From positions 8,382,744 through 8,446,743 of the forward strand of contig NC_016609.1 in the NCBI RefSeq assembly GCF_000246855.1: a stretch of 64,000 nucleotides of DNA, read 5' to 3'. The DNA comes from Niastella koreensis GR20-10. Lineage in GTDB: Bacteria > Bacteroidota > Bacteroidia > Chitinophagales > Chitinophagaceae. Of the stretch, positions 36,705-45,394 are shown one piece after another (positions within the stretch are counted from its first letter, which is position 1; every line of letters begins with the position of its first letter). A program made the position numbers and the translations under genes. Below the pieces are notes generated by a model. It saw only the letters and a list, made by a program, of their open reading frames with translations, did no database searches and was not told the origin of the DNA.

Positions 36705-38047
36705 ACAACCAGCGTAATCCTACCATTTCAAAAGGGGTCGATTCAACCCTTATCTGGCTGTATTTAGTCCTGGTTGCGATCGGGCTGCTGAGTATCTTTT
36801 CAGTAACCTATCACGAAGGGGATGACGTAGTGCGCAGCTTCCTGAGCTTTAAAACAGATTACAGCAAGCAATTGATCTTTTTTGCGGTATCGTTATTGAT
36901 CGGGTTATTCATTCTGCTAACCGATAGTAAATTCTTTACCGCCACGGCCAATATCTGGTATGCATTCGGTATTCTGCTCCTGCTGATCGTATTTCCATTT
37001 CATACCAATATCAAGGGAACAGAGTCCATTATTAAACTGGGTGGGTTTAACTTACAACCCGCGGAGTTGATGAAAGTGTTTGTGTGCCTGGCGTTGGCTA
37101 AATACCTGTCGCGGGTTGAAACAGATTTCAGTAAAACCAGTTCGCAGCTGATGGCGGCAGGTATTGTATGTTTACCCGCTTTGATAACCATTGCACAAAA
37201 AGAAACAGGGTTGGCCCTGGTGTTCCTGGCCTTCTTCCTGGTGATGTTTCGCGAAGGTTTACCCGCAGGTTACCTGATCATCGGGTTTTCACTGGCCGTA
37301 CTGGTAGTGGCTACCTTGCTCATAGATAAAGACATCCTGGCTATTACCCTGGTAGCCATTGCCTCAGTAGTTATTTACTTTGGCTGGCGGTTTACCCGGC
37401 AGCGTCGTGAACTGATTATTATAGTGAGCCTGGTGACGGTCACGTGCGTGGGCGTACAACGGTTTGCCGTACCGTTTATATTTACCCACATCTTACAAAA
37501 ACACCAGGTAGAACGTATCTTCTCCCTGATTGGGCGGGAAAACCCATATGCCAAACTGAACACTGTTGAGGGGGACGAACCTGAACCCGTAGGTTCTAAA
37601 AAAGATGCCGTCGACTACAACGTACGGCAAAGTAAGATTGCCATTGGTTCCGGTGGTTTTTTAGGTCGTGGCTTTTTAAAAGGCACCCAAACCCGTTTTG
37701 AGTTTGTGCCGGAGCAACGTACCGATTTTATTTTCTGTACTATCGGCGAGGGCTTTGGCTTTTTGGGTTGTTTGGTGGTGCTGGGTATTTACATCTTCCT
37801 GTTGTTACGAATGGTAAATATTGCCGAACGACAGCGAAGTGTATTCAGCCGGTGTTATGCCTACGGAGTAGCCTCAGTTTTCTTTTTTCATATTGCCATT
37901 AATATCTGTATGACAGTTGGTTTGGCGCCGGTGATTGGTATTCCATTGCCATTTATAAGTTATGGCGGTACCTCGTTGCTGGGTTTCAGTATTATGCTGT
38001 TTGTACTGGTGCGCCTCGATGCAGACAGACAAATGGTGTTGCGATAA
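36701..38047 (+). CDS. rodA: Peptidoglycan glycosyltransferase RodA (SEDS family)
   Basis: 448 residues, about ten transmembrane helices. SEDS motifs: IKLGGFNLQPAELMKVF, an extended periplasmic loop with VRQSKIAIGSGGFLGRGFLKGTQ (abridged), FVPEQRTDFIFCTIGEGFGFLG and the final PFISYGGTSLL. It polymerises glycan strands from lipid II with PBP2. Longer than the E. coli protein because of the insert around residues 285-305. Overlaps mrdA by four bases, so the pair is translationally coupled. Confidence 0.95.
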   Translation: MNNQRNPTISKGVDSTLIWLYLVLVAIGLLSIFSVTYHEGDDVVRSFLSFKTDYSKQLIFFAVSLLIGLFILLTDSKFFTATANIWYAFGILLLLIVFPFHTNIKGTESIIKLGGFNLQPAELMKVFVCLALAKYLSRVETDFSKTSSQLMAAGIVCLPALITIAQKETGLALVFLAFFLVMFREGLPAGYLIIGFSLAVLVVATLLIDKDILAITLVAIASVVIYFGWRFTRQRRELIIIVSLVTVTCVGVQRFAVPFIFTHILQKHQVERIFSLIGRENPYAKLNTVEGDEPEPVGSKKDAVDYNVRQSKIAIGSGGFLGRGFLKGTQTRFEFVPEQRTDFIFCTIGEGFGFLGCLVVLGIYIFLLLRMVNIAERQRSVFSRCYAYGVASVFFFHIAINICMTVGLAPVIGIPLPFISYGGTSLLGFSIMLFVLVRLDADRQMVLR

Positions 38048-38057
38048 AGCTTGCATT

Positions 38058-38085
38058 GCCCGCCGTAGCTTTAGCATAGGCGGGC
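38058..38085. repeat. REP-like GCCCGCC/GGCGGGC palindrome
   Basis: GCCCGCC (38058-38064) and GGCGGGC (38079-38085) flank GTAGCTTTAGCATA. Similar CCGCC...GGCGG elements with a TAGCTTTAGC core are, from memory, frequent in intergenic DNA of Chitinophagaceae. It could also act as a weak terminator of the mre cluster. Confidence 0.55.
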
Positions 38086-38104
38086 CAGTTTAACAAATAA
38101 GATC

Positions 38105-38842
38105 ATGAAAGTTATACCCCTGAGTGAAGGCACGTTTACGATAGATAAAACAAAGCTGTTTGTTCCCTTCGATACAGAGAAAGATAACCTGCAGGAGCGG
38201 CCGGTAGGAAGTTTGCTGGTAGAAATTCAACCCTTTGTGGTTATTACTTCTGAAGATGTGCTGCTGTTGGATACGGGTTTGGGTTTTACCACCGGGGGCG
38301 GCCGGTTACAATTACATCAGAACTTAATGGATAATGGCATTAATCCAGGTGAAATAACCAAGGTATTGATGTCGCATTTGCATAAAGACCATGCTGGTGG
38401 CATTGCCATGGGTAGTGGTGCGGAAAGGACCCTCAGCTTTCCACAGGCAACCTATTATATTCAGAAACAGGAGATGGCCTATGTATATGAGAAAGGATTC
38501 CCTTCTTATATACCCGATGAGCTGGATTGTTTAAAAGATGCGCCAAATGTGGTGTGGCTCGATGGCAATGGCGTGATTGATGGGTACATCAAATACGAAA
38601 TAACCGGCGCACACAGTAAATATCACCAGGTATACTGGATTGTTGATGGTGGTGAAACTGTTTTCTTTGGCGGCGATGACGCCCCTCAACTGCAGCAGAT
38701 GCGCAGCCGCTTTGTGGCCAAGTATGATTATGATGGCAAAAAAGCCATGGAGTTGCGCCAGCAGTGGTGGCAGGTTGGTGAAAAGGAGCGGTGGAAATTT
38801 TTATTCTACCATGACGTAAAGAATCCCACCTGGGAATATTGA
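38105..38842 (+). CDS. MBL-fold metallo-hydrolase
   Basis: 245 residues. The metal-binding signature is MSHLHKDHAGG (HxHxDH), preceded by the DTGLGF strand; further ligands are likely the His in EITGAHSKYHQ and the FYHD near the C-terminus, with GGDD as the bridging aspartate region. No signal peptide, so cytoplasmic. The family includes lactonases, glyoxalase II-like and phosphodiesterase-like hydrolases; the substrate cannot be told from sequence. It follows rodA by 58 bp but is separated by a REP-like hairpin. Confidence 0.8.
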   Translation: MKVIPLSEGTFTIDKTKLFVPFDTEKDNLQERPVGSLLVEIQPFVVITSEDVLLLDTGLGFTTGGGRLQLHQNLMDNGINPGEITKVLMSHLHKDHAGGIAMGSGAERTLSFPQATYYIQKQEMAYVYEKGFPSYIPDELDCLKDAPNVVWLDGNGVIDGYIKYEITGAHSKYHQVYWIVDGGETVFFGGDDAPQLQQMRSRFVAKYDYDGKKAMELRQQWWQVGEKERWKFLFYHDVKNPTWEY

Positions 38843-38979
38843 ATATCGTAGTTAAAGACAACTTCAACGTTGGATATTCGACAATCATTATTCGATATTT
38901 TTTGTGGCCAAAGGCCACAAAAAAGGCCTGCCCTGGAAAGAGCCGGCCATTGCTAACCTATGAAAAACACCTAGTTTAA

Positions 38980-39411
38980 TCAGTTTCCGCGGAAAGGTCT
39001 TCGGTTTTCCATTTTCTGCATCCGGCGTTCCATCAGTTCCTTTTGCAGTACGGTACCAAATTCCTTTTCAGCTTTAAAAAATGTATTTACTTTTTCAGAA
39101 GACAGGGCTTTACCAAACTCCCCGTTATACTTCTTACGAATATTTAAGAGCTTTTCTTCAGTACCAATTTCTCCTTCCTGGTTCTGCCGGGCATCGAGCC
39201 TGGTTTTTCTGATCTCGCCCATGTATTCATTGTAAATGGGCCAGAACTTCTGCGCTTCGTCTGTGCTCAGGTTTAATTTTTTAGTGAGGTATGCAATCTT
39301 CAGTGCCTCAATACGGCTACCATTGCCCTTTTGGCCGGCATCATCATCCTGTGCCAGGGACACCGCCGATATACCCAGCGCCATCACTATTATGAGTATA
39401 ATTTTTTTCAT
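38980..39411 (-). CDS. Small Spy/CpxP-like periplasmic protein
   Basis: 143 residues with signal peptide (IILIIVMALGISAVSLAQ). The mature part is highly charged and helical. The LTKKLNLSTDEAQKFWPIYNEY block resembles the LTxxQ/Spy motif region and recurs in Bacteroidota sensors next to ECF sigma genes. A predicted periplasmic chaperone or stress sensor. It starts 4 bp downstream of the repeat-containing protein, so they form one operon with the sigma gene. Confidence 0.7.
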   Translation of the reverse strand: MKKIILIIVMALGISAVSLAQDDDAGQKGNGSRIEALKIAYLTKKLNLSTDEAQKFWPIYNEYMGEIRKTRLDARQNQEGEIGTEEKLLNIRKKYNGEFGKALSSEKVNTFFKAEKEFGTVLQKELMERRMQKMENRRPFRGN

Positions 39412-39415
39412 GAGT

Positions 39416-40516
39416 TTAATTCGTTTGAATGTCTTTTACAGTGCTGTACTTTTCAATGTACTGTTGCAGGTCCTCATCCGATACATCGGCCAGCATATCT
39501 TTCATATCGCTGGTGGTTAATTCTTCGGAATTGGCTGCCAATGTTGCTCCGGTGGGCGCCGCTGACTGGCTCTCCAGGTAATTTTCAAGATTATCATCAC
39601 TGATGCTATCGAGGTCTTTTGAAGCAAGAACGATAGTATCATCACCGCCAGTTGCTCCCTTATGCCCTGGTTTCAGGTAAAACAATCCTGCGGTAACAAT
39701 AAGCCCTGCTACTACTGCAGCTGCAGCGTACCGTAATACGCGGCGGGTAAAGCTTATTGACACCACCTTAGCTGGTTGCTGCGCCCTGATTGCTTTTAAT
39801 ACCTGGCCAGGCAGTTGTTCAAAATAACCTGCGGGTACATGGTATACCTGCATTCTTTTTAAACCATTCGTCAATGGCGACCCGTTTTCGAGTGCATCAT
39901 TTACAAAATCGATGGCCTGTGCGCCGGCAATAGCATTTTCGCCTAACTCCTCAAAATAACCAGCCGGTGTGCTGAATGGCATCTTTTTACCAATTTTACC
40001 CAACAGGGGAGAAACGATATCCGCTTCTTCATTTGCCTTATCGGTGGCCGTGGTTTTAACCCGGTTAAGTATAATGGCTGGTAAATTGTTAAAGTAACCG
40101 GCAGGAACCTGGTATGGATTATTATTTGCTTGTTGTAATGTAGATGAAAGCGATGTTTCCTCCTGCTTTACCCGTTGTAAAACGGTGTTGGCAAATGCTT
40201 CAAAATAGCCTTGCGGAACTTCGTAAGGATTGTTATTTGCCTGTTGTAAAGCCGCGGAAAGTGTTGCTTCCTCACCCTTTACCCGTTGCAGAATGGTATT
40301 GGCCAATCCTTCAAAGTAACCTTGCGGTACCTGGTAGGGATGCTGGGCGGGAGGTAAAACAGGGGCGGCTTCCATAGCCTTAACCAGTTGCAATAACTGG
40401 CCGGCCAGCCCTTCAAAATACCCGGCAGGCACTGTGTAAGGAGCCTGATAGCTGATACCAGCTACAACCGGGCTGATTTCCCTCAATTCATTCAGTATGT
40501 TATTCCTGTTTTCCAT
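39416..40516 (-). CDS. Repeat-containing membrane protein, probable anti-sigma factor
   Basis: 366 residues. Six related modules of the form PYxVPxGYFExLxxxxLxRVK occur at about residues 21-45, 60-80, 95-115, 131-150, 175-195 and 215-238 (for example NPYEVPQGYFEAFANTVLQR). A transmembrane helix (about 255-277, YAAAAVVAGLIVTAGLFYL) is followed by an acidic periplasmic tail with DDTIVLASKDLDSISDDNLE. The gene lies between an ECF sigma gene (34 bp upstream) and a Spy-like gene (4 bp downstream). Anti-sigma function is inferred from the operon and topology; the repeats may each be a short helical sigma- or protein-binding unit. Confidence 0.65.
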   Translation of the reverse strand: MENRNNILNELREISPVVAGISYQAPYTVPAGYFEGLAGQLLQLVKAMEAAPVLPPAQHPYQVPQGYFEGLANTILQRVKGEEATLSAALQQANNNPYEVPQGYFEAFANTVLQRVKQEETSLSSTLQQANNNPYQVPAGYFNNLPAIILNRVKTTATDKANEEADIVSPLLGKIGKKMPFSTPAGYFEELGENAIAGAQAIDFVNDALENGSPLTNGLKRMQVYHVPAGYFEQLPGQVLKAIRAQQPAKVVSISFTRRVLRYAAAAVVAGLIVTAGLFYLKPGHKGATGGDDTIVLASKDLDSISDDNLENYLESQSAAPTGATLAANSEELTTSDMKDMLADVSDEDLQQYIEKYSTVKDIQTN

Positions 40517-40550
40517 TGCACCAACTGAGACTAGATTTGTTAATTAAAGT

Positions 40551-41102
40551 TTAATGATTGAGGATATAATCCTCAATTTTTTTAACGGCGTGGTGGTAAG
40601 AAGCTTTAAGAGCCCCTTCCGAGGTTTCCAGCACCTGGCTCATTTCTTCATAAGGCATTTCGTCGTAATATCTTAGGGTGAATACAATCCGTTGCTTTTC
40701 AGGTAATTGCTGAATAGCAAGTTGTAATTTCCACTCCAGCTTATTAGGGTCGAAATGTTTATCGGCCTTGATCTTGTTCTCCAGTCCGCTTTCAACATCG
40801 CTGAGCGACACGGAACTTCTTTTCTTCAGCTGTTCCAGGTAAGTAAGGCATTCATTGGTAGCAATACGATACAACCAGGTGTACAGCTGAGAGTCTTCCC
40901 TGAAGTTTTCCAATCCGTTCCAAACCCTTATAAACACATTTTGTAATACATCATTTGCGTCCTCGTGCTCAACTACCATCCGGCGAATGTGCCAGTATAG
41001 CCGTTCCTGGTATTTTCGGATTATAGCCGTATAGGCCTTTTCTTTAGTGGCCGGATCGCGAAATTGCATCAGCAATTCGCTGTCTTGCATGGTCACCGAC
41101 AT
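40551..41102 (-). CDS. ECF RNA polymerase sigma factor
   Basis: 183 residues. Region 2: YTAIIRKYQERLYWHIRRMV, EDANDVLQNVFIRVWNGLENF and YTWLYRIATNECLTYL. Region 4: LPEKQRIVFTLRYYDEMPYEEM and VLETSEGALKASYHHAVKKI, a helix-turn-helix. It lies at the head of a three-gene operon with a likely anti-sigma factor and a Spy-like protein, which suggests an envelope-stress circuit. An inverted repeat TTGGAAC/GTTCCAA lies upstream (41130-41167). Confidence 0.92.
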   Translation of the reverse strand: MSVTMQDSELLMQFRDPATKEKAYTAIIRKYQERLYWHIRRMVVEHEDANDVLQNVFIRVWNGLENFREDSQLYTWLYRIATNECLTYLEQLKKRSSVSLSDVESGLENKIKADKHFDPNKLEWKLQLAIQQLPEKQRIVFTLRYYDEMPYEEMSQVLETSEGALKASYHHAVKKIEDYILNH

Positions 41103-41129
41103 AGGTTAGCTGTTTTCTGTGATAAAATA

Positions 41130-41167
41130 TTGGAACCTGTCAATTGTATTTAGTTTAAACGTTCCAA
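41130..41167 (-). promoter_or_regulatory. Inverted repeat TTGGAAC...GTTCCAA upstream of the ECF operon
   Basis: TTGGAAC (41130-41136) and GTTCCAA (41161-41167) lie 28-65 bp before the sigma gene start. Each half contains GGAAC, the -35 core preferred by many ECF sigmas, so it may be an autoregulated promoter or an operator. Inference only. Confidence 0.4.
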
Positions 41168-41323
41168 CAAATATATTATGATAAGGTATAAATCACTAAG
41201 TTATAATTGATATTAAAAACACCTTAATGTGTTGCCCGCAACAATAAAGTTAACGTGGGGGAAGGTATTTGAAATACCGGTTGTAATTATTAGCATTGTG
41301 GCCTGTACCTTAACCCAACCCTT

Positions 41324-41560
41324 ATGAAAGCTAAGAAAAACTCAGGCCCCGCGTGGCTTCTGCGTACCCTGGTGTTATGGCTATTAGGTATCTCCCTGTT
41401 GATCTTCCTGGTTGTTGCTTCTTTATCGTCGTTGTTCAGTTACTCTTTGTGGAGCTGGATAAATGTGCTGCGCTTTATAATTGGCGGCGGGATCGTTTTT
41501 CTATTGATCTGCTACGGTTTCTTTTTCAAAACGATCCTGAACGGAAGTAAAGAGAAATAA
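41324..41560 (+). CDS. Small two-span membrane protein
   Basis: 78 residues. Two hydrophobic segments (about 12-36 and 46-70), with positive ends (MKAKKNSG and KTILNGSKEK). No known domain. It is 28 bp before another membrane protein gene, and the two probably form a unit. Confidence 0.6.
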   Translation: MKAKKNSGPAWLLRTLVLWLLGISLLIFLVVASLSSLFSYSLWSWINVLRFIIGGGIVFLLICYGFFFKTILNGSKEK

Positions 41561-41588
41561 CCATTTCCCAAACTTTTATACCTTCTTT

Positions 41589-42131
41589 ATGGACACTAAA
41601 GCAATTGAAGAACATTGGGATGAATTTTTGCGCCAGCTTATACAGGCAAAACCTCAGGGATTTCTCAGTGAAAGTGAAAATGGCATTAAGATCTATTCTT
41701 TTGAAAGCTGGTTAAGGGATACCGGCAGGCAATCATTGATTCAGGAGTATTGCACTTACATAAAAGACAGCAATTACATGTCAACGGCTTTTGCCAGGAT
41801 CAATGGCGTAAGATGGCCAGGATCTAAAAACATGAAATTGCTGGCTGCTTTCCTGTTCTGGGCTATGTTTACAGGCGCTTGTTTGTACCTGTTGATAGTG
41901 GCTTTTCTGGCAACTTTTGACATTAAATTCCGGGGCTGGTTACCCGCTGTACTTTTTATCATAAGCGGGCCATTGGTAGTGGCAACGGCCTTATTACTGC
42001 AACGCATCAGACTAAACCGAAACCTGAAGAGCGGGTCAATAAAGCAGCCGCAGTATATCATTAAGAATTTTGATAGTGATGAACTGACCTTTCTGCGAAA
42101 TAAAAACAAGTTGTTTGTAGAAGGGAAATAA
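41589..42131 (+). CDS. Membrane protein of unknown function
   Basis: 180 residues. A soluble, acidic N-terminal region (about 1-78: MDTKAIEEHWDEFLRQLIQ) is followed by two transmembrane helices (about 80-105 and 117-138) and a basic C-terminal region (RIRLNRNLKSGSIKQ). I do not recognise it. It pairs with the preceding small membrane gene and ends in a terminator shared with the convergent transketolase gene. Confidence 0.6.
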   Translation: MDTKAIEEHWDEFLRQLIQAKPQGFLSESENGIKIYSFESWLRDTGRQSLIQEYCTYIKDSNYMSTAFARINGVRWPGSKNMKLLAAFLFWAMFTGACLYLLIVAFLATFDIKFRGWLPAVLFIISGPLVVATALLLQRIRLNRNLKSGSIKQPQYIIKNFDSDELTFLRNKNKLFVEGK

Positions 42132-42170
42132 AAAAGGTGAACGGTCAGAGACCATTCACCCTTTTCTTTA
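42131..42170 (+). terminator. Terminator between convergent genes
   Basis: A-run, then GGTGAA-C-GGT pairs with ACC-A-TTCACC (one mismatch) around CAGAG, followed by CTTTTCTTT. Confidence 0.75.
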
Positions 42171-42183
42171 TAAGCGAATAAGA

Positions 42184-43143
42184 TTATCCTTTTCTTGCGA
42201 TAACTTTTTGTGCTGCATCAACGATGTTTGGCGTATCCAAACCGTATTTTTTCAGCAATTGCAATGGTGTACCGCTTTCGCCAAACGTATCGTTGGTACC
42301 AATGTACTCAATAGGAATGGGGAAGTTTTTAGAGGCAGTTTGTGCAATAGCATCACCTAAACCGCCAATGATATTGTGTTCTTCCACAGTAACCGCGCAG
42401 CGGGTTTTGCGAATAGATTTCAGGATTGCTTCGGTATCCAGCGGTTTAATAGTGTGGATGTTTACCACTTCAACGCTGATGCCTTTTTCTTCGAGAATGC
42501 GGCCGGCTTCAATGGCTTTCCATACCATGTGACCACAGGCGAAAATGGAAACATCAGTGCCTTCGCTGAAGAACTGGGCTTTACCAATTTCAAATTTTTG
42601 ATCGGCAGCTGTGAAAATAGGCCAGCTTGGGCGGCCAAAACGCAGGTAAACAGGACCCACATATTCAGCAACGGCAATAGTAGCCGCTTTGGTTTGGTTG
42701 TAATCGCAAGGCACGATCACCGTCATACCAGGGAGCATTTTCATTAAACCGATATCTTCGAGGATCTGGTGAGTAGCACCGTCTTCGCCCAGCGTTAAAC
42801 CGGCGTGCGAAGCACAGACTTTTACGTTTTTACCAGAATATACTATTGACTGACGAATTTGATCGTATACACGGCCAGTGGAGAAGTTGGCAAAAGTGGT
42901 GGTAAAAGGAATTTTTCCTCCAATCGTTAAACCGGCTGCTATACCCATCATATTGGCTTCAGCGATCCCTACCTGAACATAACGCTCGGGAAACTCTTTC
43001 ATGAACTGGTTCAGTTTCATAGAACCGGCCAGATCGGCTGTAAGGGCTACTACATTTGAATTCTTACGGGCTGCTTCCACAATACCATCGCCAAAACCGC
43101 TGCGGGTATCTTTTTGTCCGGTTACCTGTATTTCTTTCAGCAT
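42184..43143 (-). CDS. Transketolase, C-terminal subunit of split enzyme
   Basis: 319 residues from ATG 43143. It corresponds to the pyrimidine-binding and C-terminal domains of transketolase: ADLAGSMKLNQFMKEFPERY, VGIAEANMMGIAAGLTIGGK, the catalytic histidine region CASHAGLTLGEDGATHQ and the C-terminal VEEHNIIGGLGDAIAQ. The thiamine-diphosphate-binding N-terminal half is encoded by a separate gene in split-type enzymes; it is not in this window, so the partner sits elsewhere. Enzyme of the pentose phosphate pathway. A terminator after galE separates it from the genes upstream. Confidence 0.9.
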   Translation of the reverse strand: MLKEIQVTGQKDTRSGFGDGIVEAARKNSNVVALTADLAGSMKLNQFMKEFPERYVQVGIAEANMMGIAAGLTIGGKIPFTTTFANFSTGRVYDQIRQSIVYSGKNVKVCASHAGLTLGEDGATHQILEDIGLMKMLPGMTVIVPCDYNQTKAATIAVAEYVGPVYLRFGRPSWPIFTAADQKFEIGKAQFFSEGTDVSIFACGHMVWKAIEAGRILEEKGISVEVVNIHTIKPLDTEAILKSIRKTRCAVTVEEHNIIGGLGDAIAQTASKNFPIPIEYIGTNDTFGESGTPLQLLKKYGLDTPNIVDAAQKVIARKG

Positions 43144-43171
43144 GTTAAAAATTTGGTGGTGCAAAGTAAGG

Positions 43172-43220
43172 TAAAAAAAAGCAAATGGCTCAATGGCATT
43201 TTAATAGTTGCCATTGAGCC
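43172..43220 (-). terminator. Terminator of galE
   Basis: GGCTCAATGGCA (43187-43198) pairs perfectly with TGCCATTGAGCC (43209-43220). On the minus strand it is followed by a TTTGCTTTTTTTT run, placing it correctly after galE and before the transketolase gene. Confidence 0.85.
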
Positions 43221-43242
43221 GCAGCATGTATTTAAACTAACA

Positions 43243-44298
43243 TTAGTTAAGATCGGCTGGCCTGCTTTGATAGAAACTGGTATCTGCCTTCAGGCGTTGC
43301 TCCCATTTCCAGGCAGTGGCCATCATATCTTCCAGTGAGTATTTTGTTTCCCAACCCAGTGAATTGCGGGCCAGGTCGTTATTGGCGTAAATGGCTATTA
43401 CGTCACCGGAGCGGCGTGGGCCAATTACATAATTCAATTTTACATTACTCACTTTTTCAAAGGCCTCTATGGCTTCCAGTACGCTTACGCCATTGCCTGT
43501 TCCCAGGTTAAATACTTCACAGCGCTGTTTGTTTTTTTCAGCCAGTAAGTATTGAATAGAAAGCGTATGCGCATGTGCAATATCGCTTACATGAATGTAA
43601 TCCCGGATGCACGACCCATCGCGTGTTGGATAATCGTCGCCATGCACCTGCATTACAGGTATTTTACCAATAGCTGTTTGCGTAATGGCGGGCACCAGGT
43701 TGGCCGGGCGGCCAATGGGCAGCTCACCAATCAAAATAGAAGGGTGGGCGCCTACCGGGTTAAAATAGCGCAACAGAATACATTGGGTGGGGTTGGCTTT
43801 TGAAAACTCATTGATGATTTGCTCACCCATTTGTTTGGTGTATCCATATGGCGATTCAGCCGGTTTGGGTGGTGTTAATTCTGTTACCGGAATTTTATCG
43901 GGGTTACCATAAACCGTGCAGGAAGAAGAGAATACAAAATGGGGAATATTAAATTCCGAAACACATTTCAGCAGGTTGATCAATGAAAACAGGTTGTTCT
44001 CAAAATACATCAACGGCTGCTCTACTGATTCGCCTACTGCCTTATAAGCAGCGAAATGTATAATGCCGGTAATGTCGGTATTTTCCTGAAAAATGGCGAA
44101 AGTGTCGTCAAAGTCGCACAGGTCTACCTTATAGTTCTTAACTTTTTTGCCGGTGATTTTTTCAATGCCTTCTAAAATGCGGGGGGTTGACCGGGAATTG
44201 TCATCGACTGAAATTACATCAAAGCCGTTTTCTATAAGGTCAACAATGGTGTGAGATCCAATATAACCACATCCGCCTGTAACCAGAATTTTGCTCAT
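43243..44298 (-). CDS. galE: UDP-glucose 4-epimerase
   Basis: 351 residues. Short-chain dehydrogenase fold with NAD: ILVTGGCGYIGSHTIVDL at the N-terminus, FAAYKAVGESVEQP, the catalytic SSSCTVYG and YGYTK (Tyr-x-x-x-Lys) and FNPVGAHPS, plus FNLGTGNGVSV. It interconverts UDP-glucose and UDP-galactose for surface sugars. It lies 19 bp after rfbA and forms a two-gene operon with it. Confidence 0.93.
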   Translation of the reverse strand: MSKILVTGGCGYIGSHTIVDLIENGFDVISVDDNSRSTPRILEGIEKITGKKVKNYKVDLCDFDDTFAIFQENTDITGIIHFAAYKAVGESVEQPLMYFENNLFSLINLLKCVSEFNIPHFVFSSSCTVYGNPDKIPVTELTPPKPAESPYGYTKQMGEQIINEFSKANPTQCILLRYFNPVGAHPSILIGELPIGRPANLVPAITQTAIGKIPVMQVHGDDYPTRDGSCIRDYIHVSDIAHAHTLSIQYLLAEKNKQRCEVFNLGTGNGVSVLEAIEAFEKVSNVKLNYVIGPRRSGDVIAIYANNDLARNSLGWETKYSLEDMMATAWKWEQRLKADTSFYQSRPADLN

Positions 44299-44317
44299 TA
44301 TATCGTTTTATTTAAGA

Positions 44318-45184
44318 TTAGCTTTCTTTCAATAAGTTCATAAGATATTGGCCATATCCACTCTTAAGCAAGGGTTGGGCCACGGAAATCAGCTGTTCTT
44401 TTGTGATAAAACCTTTGCGGTAAGCTATTTCTTCAATACAAGCGATTTTTATGCCCTGTCTTTGTTCAATAACCTGTACAAACTGAGAGGCTTGCATCAG
44501 GGAATCAAAAGTACCTGTATCTAACCAGGCGGTACCTCTGTCAAGAATGGAAACTTTTAATTTCCCCCTGCGAAGATATTCTTTATTTACATCTGTGATT
44601 TCATATTCGCCCCGGGGACTCGGTTGCAGGTCGCGGGCAATGGCTACTACTTCATTATCATAGAAATATAAACCAGGTACCGCATAACTGCTTTTGGGTT
44701 GTGCTGGCTTTTCTTCTATAGAAATAACCTTGTTGCTTTTATCAAATTCAACCACGCCATATCGCTCAGGATCGCTGACATGATAAGCATATACAATGCC
44801 ACCATCGGGGGTGTTGTTTTTGGACAATTGTTCGCCCAGGCCCACACCGTAGAAAATATTATCGCCCAGCACCAGCGCTACATTGTCTTTCCCTATGAAA
44901 TCGGCGCCAATTACAAATGCCTGCGCCAGTCCGTTGGGTACAGCCTGTTCGGCATAGGTAAAGTTTAAACCCAGCTTTGAGCCATCGCCCAGCAGTCTTT
45001 TAAACTGGGGAAGATCGTGGGGTGTTGAAATGATTAATATATCCCGGATGCCGGCAAGCATTAATGTAGACAATGGGTAATAGATCATGGGTTTATCATA
45101 AATGGGCATGATCTGTTTACTGATCGCATAGGTTATTGGGTGCAACCGTGTGCCTGAACCCCCCGCTAAAATAATTCCTTTCAT
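44318..45184 (-). CDS. rfbA: Glucose-1-phosphate thymidylyltransferase
   Basis: 288 residues, the usual length. It makes dTDP-glucose, the first step to dTDP-rhamnose. Motifs: [20 protein letters not shown] with the Mg/triphosphate loop, [67 protein letters not shown] and [14 protein letters not shown]. The rest of the rfb operon (rfbBCD) is not in the window; galE is the only neighbour. Confidence 0.96.
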   Translation of the reverse strand: MKGIILAGGSGTRLHPITYAISKQIMPIYDKPMIYYPLSTLMLAGIRDILIISTPHDLPQFKRLLGDGSKLGLNFTYAEQAVPNGLAQAFVIGADFIGKDNVALVLGDNIFYGVGLGEQLSKNNTPDGGIVYAYHVSDPERYGVVEFDKSNKVISIEEKPAQPKSSYAVPGLYFYDNEVVAIARDLQPSPRGEYEITDVNKEYLRRGKLKVSILDRGTAWLDTGTFDSLMQASQFVQVIEQRQGIKIACIEEIAYRKGFITKEQLISVAQPLLKSGYGQYLMNLLKES

Positions 45185-45298
45185 GTCTGCAATTAAATTT
45201 TATTGAAATGCATTAACACAACAGCCTCGTAAGGGTGCGTAAATTATGCCAAAGTAATAAGAAACAGTTGGAATTCAAAAAGGAAGTGGGGGAATTGG

Positions 45299-45345
45299 CT
45301 GACAAGTTAACGGGTTGACGGGTTAACCCGTTGACGGGGAAAAGC
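45299..45345. repeat. Low-complexity GGGTTGACGGGTTAACCCG unit with internal palindrome
   Basis: Tandem words gttaacgggttgacgggttaacccgttgac (abridged) contain the palindrome CGGGTTAACCCG. Related to the GTTGAC units at 20881-21021 and 59888-59925. Confidence 0.6.
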
Positions 45346-45363
45346 AGGCAAAAGATAAAGGTA

Positions 45364-45388
45364 GAAGCAGGAGGTTACCTCCTGCTTC
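45364..45388 (-). terminator. Terminator of pit
   Basis: GAAGCAGGAGGT (45364-45375) pairs with ACCTCCTGCTTC (45377-45388). On the minus strand it follows the pit stop and leads into CTTTATCTTTTG. The one-base centre means that the innermost pairs stay open. Confidence 0.65.
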
Positions 45389-45394
45389 GGTATC

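Noticed and set aside
32010-38047. Possible unusual gene content in the mre cluster
   Set aside because: Gene order mreB-mreC-mreD-mrdA-rodA and all motifs are standard for the phylum.
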